DNA of 64,000 bases from CAXBBB01 sp963815505. Its GTDB lineage: Bacteria > Bacteroidota > Rhodothermia > Rhodothermales > BA12. The translations under genes were made by a program, and so were the position numbers. This document shows positions 18,402-26,194 of this stretch, in pieces. The stretch is from assembly GCA_963815505.1 (NCBI GenBank), contig CAWFGU010000027.1, positions 62,001-126,000 of the forward strand, in the 5' to 3' direction. Every line of letters starts with the position of its first letter. Positions within the stretch are counted from its first letter, which is position 1. Below the pieces are notes generated by a model. The model worked only from the letters and a program-made list of their open reading frames with translations. It was not told where the DNA came from and did not search any database.

Positions 18402-19044
18402 TCACCGGAGCGTCCGCGTTTGGGCGTTTGGAGCCAGAGGAGCGGGAGGACTGGTGAACTCGTCCATCCGGATCTCATACGTGTCGCTGCCAAAGGGAAA
18501 CGACGATCCGTCCGCTCGGACGCGCCTGCTACCCTCGGCGAAGAACGCTCCAACGTCGTTGGATAGCAGACTGTCGCGCGTGACGTAGCCCATGAGCAGT
18601 GCCATGGCGGGTTCTCGTCTCGGCGACAGGCTGACGTGGAAGAACAGGTCGGTCCGGCTGTCGTCGCGGTGCAACTGGCGCGACGTAACGTTGAGCACGT
18701 AGTGGGAGCGCAGAGCGGCAGTGTTGCGCGCCATAGACTTCACGTCGACGCGGCGCCGGTCACCACCTGCCTCGCAGCACGAAGTCAGTACCATAGTCCT
18801 GCCCGCCGACGGCCCCGAACGAGCGAGCAGGGCGCAGCAGTCCGTACGCGTCCGCGAAGACGACTTCGCCGAGCGATCCGGTCGTCCGAAACTCACGCGT
18901 CCGTGCCTCGCGGCGAGCGTCGCCATGCCAAATGTTGGCGACCGGGTGGTGCTCCATCGCATGCTCGACCAGCCGCGCCGCATAGGTGCGCTGCTCGTGC
19001 GTGATCGGAACGGCGTAGTAGGTGACAGGCATCGCGTAGGGCAT
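18402..19044 (-). CDS. Probable PD-(D/E)XK nuclease-fold protein, frameshifted
   Basis: The first about 93 residues (MPYAMPVTYYAVPITHEQRT onward) read in one frame and stop at 18760; the next frame continues with RRRVDVKSMARN, LRSHYVLNVTSRQL and a long tail ending at 18402. Joined, the segment GEVVFADAYGLL, QDYGTDFVLRGR, RRVDVKSM has the E, D and DxK pattern of the PD-(D/E)XK nuclease superfamily, though no specific family is recognised. The break lies near 18765. The stop codon of the RDD gene is 3 bp upstream of its start, so the two are probably co-transcribed. Function is inference from motif only. Confidence 0.6.
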
Positions 19045-19047
19045 TGG

Positions 19048-19803
19048 TCAGGCCGCAGGCTCGAACGACGCGTCCGCCTTACCTGCTAGGATCGTGTAGT
19101 CGTGCAGCAGCGTGCGCAAGAACGGATACAGGCGCTGGTCGACCGGCGCAATGCCATAATGCGACTGCACGATGTCGACGACGGCTTCGGCGACCTGTTT
19201 GGACTGGACCGTCACCCCCTGCACGCGGATGACCGAGATGGCGTCGCGGATCAGGCGCACGTCCGCATCTTCGAGGCGGAGCGCGTCAGGGTAGGTGAGG
19301 GGATCGGGGGCCGACACGTCTTCGAAGACCGTGTCCGATAGGCGAGCGCGCGGACTGGCCGAGACTACGGTCGTCCCGGCCGCCAGGTCGCCCAGGCGCT
19401 GCGAGCGTTCGGTCAGGGCAATGGCGGTTACGGCGACGGCGCCCGTGGACAACGTGAAGTCGACGAAGCCCAAAACCCACCGCAACAGGTAGTCGCCGGT
19501 GCTCGGTGCCTCGCCGTCGAGCCGAATGACGCGGATCTTGCGCATCCTCTTGCCCGGCGTCTGCCCGTCGAGTAAGATCTCGAACAGGGGGAAGTAAATC
19601 CCTATCGGCACGCCGACGAACAGCAGGTAGGCCCACGTGGGAAGGGTGACGCCCTGGGCCGTCAATAGCGCGCCGATCAGGACAGCGAGGAGCGCGTAGG
19701 CCCCCTGGATGCAGCGGTCGAGCAGGTGCGCGATCAGGCGGTCGCCCAGTCCGGCGGGCGTGAGCGTGAGCGAGACGTTGTGCGCGGTCTGGACCTGGAT
19801 CAT
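19048..19803 (-). CDS. RDD family integral membrane protein
   Basis: 251 residues. The RDD signature is visible: PAGLGDRLIAHLLDR, then FEILLDGQTPGKRMRKIRVI and RSQRLGDLAAGTTVV, with three to four transmembrane segments between residues about 30 and 150. The C-terminal 100 residues are soluble (DPLTYPDALRLEDADVRLIR), as in proteins found beside SpoIIM genes. It is divergent from the SpoIIM operon with about 90 bp between starts; RDD and SpoIIM proteins commonly neighbour each other, so a shared membrane complex is plausible. Confidence 0.88.
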   Translation of the reverse strand: MIQVQTAHNVSLTLTPAGLGDRLIAHLLDRCIQGAYALLAVLIGALLTAQGVTLPTWAYLLFVGVPIGIYFPLFEILLDGQTPGKRMRKIRVIRLDGEAPSTGDYLLRWVLGFVDFTLSTGAVAVTAIALTERSQRLGDLAAGTTVVSASPRARLSDTVFEDVSAPDPLTYPDALRLEDADVRLIRDAISVIRVQGVTVQSKQVAEAVVDIVQSHYGIAPVDQRLYPFLRTLLHDYTILAGKADASFEPAA

Positions 19804-19894
19804 GCGGCTGCTAGAGCATGTGAGACGAAAAGATAGTCAGAGCCGAGCGGTCGCGCTATTTTGAACACGTCATCCCTCGCTAAGCCCACCGCCC

Positions 19895-20845
19895 GTGCGC
19901 GAAGTCACGTTTCTGCAGCAGCGCGCCGACGCTTGGCGGCGTCTGGAAAAAGTCGCCGACGACAAAACCGCCGACCCCGATGAGTTGGCGTCGCTCTTTG
20001 TCGAGGCGTCCGACGATCTCTCGTACGCGCGCACGTTCTACCCGGCGAGTAAGACCGTCGGCTACCTCAATGACCTACTGGGACGGCTTTACCGTGCGCT
20101 CTACAAAAACCGATCGACCGACACGCGCCGATTCGCCCACTTTTGGGCGCACGACGTGCCCGGGGCCGTTTGGGAAGCACGCATCCACCTCGTCGTCGCG
20201 TTTGCGCTAGCGTTCGTCTGCGTCGCCGTCGGCGTGGCGAGTCAGCTATTCGACCCCGACTTCGCCCGCTTCGTGCTGGGAGATGAGTACATCGAGATGA
20301 CGCTCGACAACGTCGCGCGCGGCGATCCGATGGCCGTCTACAAGAGCATGAGCGGCGGCAACTTGTTTGCCTACGTGACGCTCAACAACGTGAGGGTGTC
20401 GCTGCTGCTCTATGCCGCAGGCGTGCTGACGCCGGTCGTCCCGCTGTTCCTGCTGATGAACAACATGGTGATGCTGGGTTGTTTCTTTACGTTTTTGGCG
20501 CAGCAGGGCGTGTTCGGCACCGCGTTGGCCGTCGTCTGGATCCACGGCACGCTCGAAATTGCCGCCATCGTGATCGCCGGAGGGGCGGCGTTTCGGCTGG
20601 GCTGGGGGTGGATCGCGCCCGGCACGCTGCCTCGGCGGACGGCGTTCATGCGCAGCGCGCGGTCGAGCGTCAAGATCATGATCGCGCTGATCCCGATTCT
20701 GATAGTCGCCGGACTGCTCGAGGGCTTCGTGACGCGGCTGACCGAGATGCCACCACTACTCCGTGTGCTGATCATCGGCGGGTCACTGGCCTTTTTGATC
20801 TGGTACTTCGTCCTGCTCCCGATCCGCCATGCCCGCCGCGCCTGA
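19895..20845 (+). CDS. SpoIIM family (stage II sporulation protein M-like) membrane protein
   Basis: 316 residues, GTG start. N-terminal soluble helix bundle (REVTFLQQRADAWRRLEKV, DDLSYARTFYP), then a membrane domain of about five to six helices with NNVRVSLLLYAAGVL, NNMVMLGCFF and HGTLEIAAIVIAGGAAFRLG, the last being the SpoIIM family signature. No other sporulation genes are present, so a sporulation role is not implied; the family occurs widely in operons with RDD, DUF4129, DUF4350 and MoxR, as here. Its end overlaps the next gene by 17 bp. Confidence 0.9.
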   Translation: MREVTFLQQRADAWRRLEKVADDKTADPDELASLFVEASDDLSYARTFYPASKTVGYLNDLLGRLYRALYKNRSTDTRRFAHFWAHDVPGAVWEARIHLVVAFALAFVCVAVGVASQLFDPDFARFVLGDEYIEMTLDNVARGDPMAVYKSMSGGNLFAYVTLNNVRVSLLLYAAGVLTPVVPLFLLMNNMVMLGCFFTFLAQQGVFGTALAVVWIHGTLEIAAIVIAGGAAFRLGWGWIAPGTLPRRTAFMRSARSSVKIMIALIPILIVAGLLEGFVTRLTEMPPLLRVLIIGGSLAFLIWYFVLLPIRHARRA

Positions 20846-21758
20846 GTTCGTGCTCCACCGCCCGCGCGAGTTGGGCGAGGTGCTGTCCGACACGTTTCGC
20901 TTCCTCAAACTGGCTGCTCCGACGCTGGCGCCGACCGCTTTGCGCGTCGTTCTGCCCCTGTCGATCGTCGGCGCGTTTCTAGGCGACTTGGCCGGTCAGT
21001 TCGAGCCGGACTATGCTGCGCCTGGGTTCGCATCGACGCTGTGGCAGGATCTGGGCCTGTTTGCCGCGATGACGTTGGCCTCCAGTGCGTTCTTCGTGCT
21101 GGTGTCGACCTACTTCACCGCCTTCGTATTCGCTCTGCTGACGCTGTACGATGAGAAGGGCGGACGGGAAGGCATTGAGCAGTCCGAACTCCGCGCTCGG
21201 GCGCACCGGATGTTTTGGCCGCTGGTCCGGGTGGCAGTGCTGTTCTACCTGCTCATCGTCGGCTGCGGCGCTCTGGCGATCATCCCGTGCCTGGGCTGGG
21301 TCGCCGCGCCGGTGCTGATCGTGGTGCTGGCCGTGCGGTGCGCGCTCGCGTCGGCGGTCGTGGCGATGGAGGGTGAGCGGGCTGCAGATGCCCTTCGCCG
21401 CAGCTATCGGCTGACCGAAGGCATGTTCTGGCCTACGGCGGGCGTGCTGCTGATCGCCTACGTGCTGGGGGTCGGGCTCACCTACGGATTCGCGTTCGGC
21501 CCCACGTTCGCGACGACGGTGGCGCTCCAGTTGAGCGGGCACGCGTGGAGCGATGCGGCGACGCAGGGCATCTTGGAGCGCGTCTTTTTCGCACTGGTGT
21601 CGTGCCTGAGTATGGTAATGGTCGTCGTGGTTGCGACGGCGACCGGGATCCACCACGCCCAACTGAGCGAGCGCCGTGACCTGACGGCATTTTGGAAGGG
21701 CGTCGATGCGCGCCGGTCTGCTCTTGGTCTCTCGCCCACCGCCTCGCCCGTATCTTGA
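20829..21758 (+). CDS. Integral membrane protein of the SpoIIM-MoxR operon (copy 1)
   Basis: 309 residues. Starts with a short conserved cytosolic lead (LHRPRELGEVLSDTFRFLKL), followed by about six transmembrane helices, an AADALRRSYRLTEGMFWPTA segment between helices, and a C-terminal AQLSERRDLTAFW motif. It is a paralogue of the next gene, sharing the same lead and tail. Proteins of this shape resemble the glycerophosphoryl-diester-phosphodiesterase membrane-domain/DUF4013 type, but no function can be assigned. Start overlaps the SpoIIM gene end. Confidence 0.8.
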   Translation: MPAAPEFVLHRPRELGEVLSDTFRFLKLAAPTLAPTALRVVLPLSIVGAFLGDLAGQFEPDYAAPGFASTLWQDLGLFAAMTLASSAFFVLVSTYFTAFVFALLTLYDEKGGREGIEQSELRARAHRMFWPLVRVAVLFYLLIVGCGALAIIPCLGWVAAPVLIVVLAVRCALASAVVAMEGERAADALRRSYRLTEGMFWPTAGVLLIAYVLGVGLTYGFAFGPTFATTVALQLSGHAWSDAATQGILERVFFALVSCLSMVMVVVVATATGIHHAQLSERRDLTAFWKGVDARRSALGLSPTASPVS

Positions 21759-21780
21759 CGCCGCACGCGCCGACCTGCCG

Positions 21781-22743
21781 ATGACCCCCTCCACCGATTT
21801 CTCGCTCCGCCGTCCCCGCGACTTCGGCGAGGTGTTCAACGACACGTTCCGCTTTGTCAAGCTGGCGTTTCCGGTCTGGTGGCCGACGATCTTGCGGGTG
21901 ATCCTGCCCCTGCTGCTCGTCGCCTCGGCGCTGGTCGGTGGCGGCTATGGGAGTTTGATGAGCGGCTTCTTCGACGTGGCGCAGCAGGCCGAGTTAGGCA
22001 CTGTCGCCGATCCGTTCGAGAACTTCGCCGAACTGGGGTTCTCGGTCCTCTTCGCCTTCGCCGGCTTTCTGCTCTACCTCGGCCTGACCGTCTATTTCTC
22101 GGGCTTCGTCTACGCGTCGATGGCGGCGTACGACCGCTTCGGCAACTTCGAAAGCGTCACGCAGGAGCAACTGCGCGCTGGGGCTTGGGCGCGGTTCTGG
22201 CCGCTCTGCGGACTGTACCTGCTGGCGGGTGCCGCGTTTGTGCCGCTGTTTCTAGTCCTGCTGATCCCTTGCTTAGGCATTTTCGCGCTGTTGGGTGCAA
22301 TGGCTTACGCGGCAGGTCGTTTGGGGCTTGCAACGGGCGCTATCGGCATCGACCGGAAGGGCGTTTGGGAGGCGGTAAAGACGAGCCACCGCATTACGGA
22401 CGGCGCGTTCTGGCAGACCGTCGGGGTCCTGTTCGTGAGTGGCATCTTGGTCAACCTGCTCGTGTCGGGCTTCACGTTCGGGCCGATGGTCGGAGGGATG
22501 GTGCTCGTAGGGCTGTCGGGTTTCGAGCCGGACCTCACCAACCTGAACTGGATGGGCGTGCTGCTGGGCGCCTACTATGGACTCACGATCTGCCTGACGC
22601 TGTTGGCGTCGGTCGTGACCATCGTGGCGAACGGCATCCAGTACGCACAGCTTAGCGAAGGGCGCGAACTGACGACGCTCTGGCGCCGCATCGACGCGCG
22701 CCGCGTTCCAGCGGCAGGCACCGGATCGCCCGACGCAGCGTGA
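21781..22743 (+). CDS. Integral membrane protein of the SpoIIM-MoxR operon (copy 2)
   Basis: 320 residues, start ATG 21781 (MTPSTDFSLRRPRDFGEVFN). Paralogue of the preceding gene: same lead RPRxxGEVxxDTFRFxKLA, same six-helix plan, the same loop (KTSHRITDGAFWQTVGVL) and tail (YAQLSEGREL). Two adjacent diverged copies suggest a heteromeric membrane component. It ends in GTGA, overlapping the start of the DUF4129 gene, so translation is coupled. Confidence 0.8.
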   Translation: MTPSTDFSLRRPRDFGEVFNDTFRFVKLAFPVWWPTILRVILPLLLVASALVGGGYGSLMSGFFDVAQQAELGTVADPFENFAELGFSVLFAFAGFLLYLGLTVYFSGFVYASMAAYDRFGNFESVTQEQLRAGAWARFWPLCGLYLLAGAAFVPLFLVLLIPCLGIFALLGAMAYAAGRLGLATGAIGIDRKGVWEAVKTSHRITDGAFWQTVGVLFVSGILVNLLVSGFTFGPMVGGMVLVGLSGFEPDLTNLNWMGVLLGAYYGLTICLTLLASVVTIVANGIQYAQLSEGRELTTLWRRIDARRVPAAGTGSPDAA

Positions 22744-23457
22744 GCCGACTGTTGCTCCTTCTCGTGACGGCGTTTCTGATCGGCGTGTCTCCGCAGGCTG
22801 AGCCGGAGAGCGCCAATGCACTGTCTGATTCGGTCGCTCTATCTCCTGGATACGCCGACGCCGAGGTCACCCTCGAGCTGCTCCGCGACGATCCCAACCT
22901 CGCGTACCGCAGCGAAGTGCAAGAGTCCGAATCTCTGCTCAGCCGATTGTGGCGCGGGTTCATGCGGCTGGTCGAGCGCATCTTCGGCGGGCAAGCGGGC
23001 TTCATCACACGCCCCGTTCTGGCGGTCGTACTCGGCGCGGTCGTGCTTTGGGTGATCGTGCTGATCGCCCGCTCGGACGTTCGGGTTCTGGCGCGCGGAC
23101 CGGTCAGGCGAGGGAGCAAGGGGCAGGTGCTCCCGGACGACATCTCTGGTGTCGATTATGCGCGTCTGGCATCGGCTGCCGAGGCTGAGGGCGACGTGCG
23201 GGCGGCGCTGCGGTGGCGGTTTCTGCTCGTGCTCCAGCACCTCGACGCCACGGGACAATCCGCCTACCGTCCCGACAAGACGCATGCCGAGCACGCGTCG
23301 GCGCTCGCCGTCTGATGTCAGATCACCGTTTCTGCTCGTCGCTCGCCTGTTCGAGCGGACGTGGTACGGCGGTTACGACGTATCCGCGTCCGCCTACACT
23401 CCGGCCCGCGACGCCTCCGACGCCGTCGTTCGCGCGCCTGTCCCTCAACCGGCATGA
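22740..23457 (+). CDS. DUF4129 domain protein, frameshifted near its 3' end
   Basis: Start GTG 22740. N-terminal signal-like segment (LLLLLVTAFLIGVSPQ), a periplasmic stretch, a transmembrane helix (PVLAVVLGAVVLWVIVLIA) and a cytosolic DUF4129 domain (DYARLASAAEAEGDVRAALR, YRPDKTHAEH). The frame stops at 23313-23315, but the neighbouring frame carries the conserved DUF4129 ending (ARLFERTWYGGYDVSASAY) and stops at 23457, overlapping the next start as ATGA. So one base is probably extra near 23313. Sits between paralogous membrane genes and DUF4350. Confidence 0.8.
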
Positions 23458-24756
23458 CGCGCGACTACGTCTACTGGCTCGTGCTGGCTCTGCTGCTCGT
23501 CGGCTACGGTGTGTGGCAGGCGCTGCGCCCCGTTCCTCTCGACTGGTCGCCGACGCTCCAACTCGGCGGCGACAATCCCTACGACCTGCGCGCCCTCGAC
23601 GCCGTCTGGTCCGACCTCGCACCCACGCGCCCGCTGGCGACGCAGACCGGATCGCTGCTCGACCTGCTCACCGACTCTACGGCCGATCCGACCCGCACCG
23701 TCGCCCTGATCGACGCCATCATCGACTTGGAGTTGACCGATCCACAGTCGCCACTCGACTCGACGACTCGGCAGGCCATCGTCGACTTTGCTTCAAGGGG
23801 TGGGACGCTGCTGCTCGCCGGGGTCGAGGTAGACCGGAGCGTGCTGCGGGCGCTAGGGCTGGCTCGGCAGCAAGTCGGGACGAGCGACTTTGGCCTGTTC
23901 GTCTCGCCACTGCGCGACACGTCTCGGTATCACGTCGAAGTCGAGTCGACCGGGGCGGGCGCGTTCGTGCCGACGGCGCTGGTGCAGATGGGCATGGGGC
24001 GCCTCCCCGTATCGGTGGGCGATGGACCGGACTCGCTGCTGCTTCCGGGAGCGAGCAGGCCCGACGCGCTCGCGGTCGTGTGCGCGGACGACTGCGCCAT
24101 CGGCTACAACGAGAAGATGCTGCCTGCGCGTGTCGGTGGGAGGGGGAGCGTCGTGGTGACGAGCGGCGCGCTGGCGCTGACCAACATCGCGCTGCTCGAC
24201 TACGACACGCTGCCCCTGGCCGACGCGCTGATCGCCGCCTTGCCCGACGGCCCGATCGTCCGCAGGCTCGACACGTTTGCGAGCGGACGCCCGGCATCGC
24301 CGCTCTACGTGCTGACGCGCTTTCCCGCTCTGCGCTGGGCGTGGTACACGCTGCTGGCGCTGGGGCTACTGACGCTCGTCGCCCACGTCCGGCGGAGGCA
24401 GCGTCCCCAGGAACCGGCGATGGAGCGCCGCAATGAGACCGCTGCTTTCGTGCAGACCGTCGCGGCCCTCTACCGCAGGCGCGGCGACCACGCCAACCTG
24501 ACGCGCAAGATGGCCAGCCGCTTTCGCCACATCGCCTACGACGCCTACGGCCTGACGCGCAAGCAGCAGACCGCCGAGCACATCGCCGCGCGCACCGGCT
24601 TGCCGCTCGCCGACGCCGAGCACCTGGTAGCCTGGGTCGACGGCGCCGAAACCGGGACGGCTGACGACCGGATCCGAAGTCGAGGAGTTCGCCCAGCGCT
24701 TGGCTCCTTTCGTCGACCGCGCGCCCCGCACATCCGTCCTCACCGCCTCCTCCTGA
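23454..24756 (+). CDS. DUF4350 domain protein, frameshifted near its 3' end
   Basis: Start ATG 23454 (MTRDYVYWLVLALLLVGYGV gives an N-terminal helix). The DUF4350 (GATase/IFT-like) core has FASRGGTLLLAGVEVD and a membrane helix near the end of the core (AWYTLLALGLLTLVAHV), followed by a cytosolic tail (LYRRRGDHANLTRKMASRF). At about 24672 the frame derails into arginine-rich sequence; the adjacent frame continues plausibly with EVEEFAQRLAPFVDRAPR and stops at 24756, 4 nt before the MoxR start. One base is likely wrong. Partner of DUF4129 and MoxR in this conserved operon type. Confidence 0.8.
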
Positions 24757-24760
24757 TCTC

Positions 24761-25782
24761 ATGCTCGAACCGACCGATTCTCCCTCGCCCATCGTCCCTG
24801 ACTCGGCTCCGCAAGCGGACGCGCCGCGCATCGATCTCGCCTCGGTCGCCGACGCTGCCGGGCGGGTCCGCGCCGAAGTCGGCCGCGCGCTCGTGGGCCA
24901 GGAAGAGCGCGTGACGCTGCTGCTGACCGCTCTGCTAGCGGGCGGGCACGTGTTGCTCGAAGGCGTCCCCGGCATCGCCAAAACGCTGACGGCACGGCTG
25001 CTCGCCCGAACGGTCGACGCCGACTATCGGCGCATCCAGTTCACGCCCGATCTGATGCCGTCGGACGTGGTCGGAACGGCCGTGTTCAATCCCCGAAAAG
25101 CGCCGAGTTCACGTTTCGCGCCGGGCCGATCTTTTCGAACTTCGTCCTGATCGACGAGATCAACCGCGCGCCCGCCAAGACGCAATCCGCACTGTTCGAG
25201 GTGATGGAGGAGCGTCAGGCGACGGTCGACGGGACGACGTACCCGATGGCCGAGCCGTTCATGGTGCTCGCCACGCAAAATCCGCTCGAGCACGAAGGCA
25301 CCTACCGCTTGCCCGAAGCTCAGCTGGACCGCTTCCTGTTCAAACTCGTCCTCGACTATCCGACGGCCGACGAAGAAATCGAAATCCTGACCCGCGCCCT
25401 TACCGATGCGCCATCGGCCATCGTCGAGACGATCGGCGCCGTTCTGTCCAAGTCCGAACTGGCCCAGGCGCGCGGCGTCGTGTCGCAGGTGCGCGTCGAG
25501 CCGCCGGTCGTGCGCTACATCGCCGGGATCACACTGGCGACGAGGGGCAACGCGTCGCTGATGCTCGGAGCCTCGCCGCGCGCGTCGCTGAGCTTGTTGT
25601 CGAGCGGCAGGGCCTACGCCGTCCTGGCCGGTCGCGACTACGTGCTCCCCGACGACATCCAGGCGGTCGCGCCGCACGTGCTGCGCCACCGCATCCAACT
25701 CGCGCCCGAACTCGAGATGGAAGGCCGCCTGCCCGACGAGGTCGTCGCCGACATCCTGCGGCAGGTCGAGATTCCTCGCTGA
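24761..25782 (+). CDS. MoxR-type AAA+ ATPase, frameshifted in the middle
   Basis: AAA+ ATPase of the MoxR class, acting as a chaperone-like ATPase on partners encoded nearby. Walker A is LEGVPGIAKT (residues about 67-75). After GTAVFNPR the reading frame breaks: the run at 25096-25099 has four A where five would restore KSAEFTFRAGPIF and Walker B (VLIDEINRAPAK). Downstream is intact: ATQNPLEHEGTYRLPEAQLD sensor region and a C-terminal lid ending EIPR. A homopolymer miscall is the simplest reason. The DUF58 gene that usually follows MoxR is absent; tRNA-Ser follows instead. Confidence 0.88.
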
Positions 25783-25860
25783 TCGTGCCAGCTTTGACGC
25801 TTTTTTACACGGCCAAAGTGGACAGCAGCGCCACGCGTGGTAGTTTAGTCCCCTGACTAG

Positions 25861-25948
25861 GGAGAGATGCCGGAGTGGTCGAACGGTCCGCATTCGAAAT
25901 GCGGTGTACCGCAAGGTACCGAGGGTTCGAATCCCTCTCTCTCCTCCA
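25861..25948 (+). tRNA. tRNA-Ser (anticodon CGA)
   Basis: Cloverleaf folds fully: acceptor GGAGAGA (25861-25867) with TCTCTCC (25938-25944), anticodon stem CCGCA/TGCGG with loop TTCGAAA, anticodon CGA at 25895-25897, long variable arm (GTACC/GGTAC), T-arm GAGGG-TTCGAAT-CCCTC. CCA is encoded (25946-25948). The discriminator base reads T, whereas serine tRNAs usually have G there. A terminator follows. Confidence 0.95.
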
Positions 25949-25984
25949 AGCGTCCGGGCTGCACCAGCGGCTCGGGCGCTTTTT
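25949..25984 (+). terminator. Rho-independent terminator of tRNA-Ser
   Basis: AGCGTCCGGGC (25949-25959) pairs with GCTCGGGCGCT (25970-25980) over 11 positions with two G-U pairs, followed by TTTT. Confidence 0.85.
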
Positions 25985-26014
25985 GCGTTGGTAGGTATGC
26001 TGCTTTCTTTTCTT

Positions 26015-26159
26015 CACCGTCATCCCCGCGCAGGCGAGGATCCACAACGGCCGCGGTGCCAGTCGTGGCTATTGCGCTGGCGTGGCAGAAAAGAAAGAAC
26101 GGGAGGAGTGGTGGCTTGGTAGTCAGGTGTGGATTCTTGCCTGTGCAGGAACGACGGTG
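26015..26159. repeat. Palindromic extragenic repeat, family C (about 145 bp)
   Basis: Left end CACCGTCATCCCCGCGCAGG and right end (reverse strand) CACCGTCGTTCCTGCACAGG are imperfect inverted copies running on into AATCCACA/GATCCACA. The type, with GTCATCCCCGCGCAGGCGAG, resembles widely dispersed intergenic repeats of bacteria. No open frame of interest inside. It separates tRNA-Ser from the convergent beta-barrel gene. Confidence 0.8.
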
Positions 26160-26194
26160 TTGAAAGTGCGCCGTTGAGACGCGTTGGCCTTGAA

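Noticed and set aside
19895..20845. Sporulation locus based on SpoIIM
   Set aside because: SpoIIM-type proteins are widespread in non-sporulating bacteria and no other sporulation gene is present.
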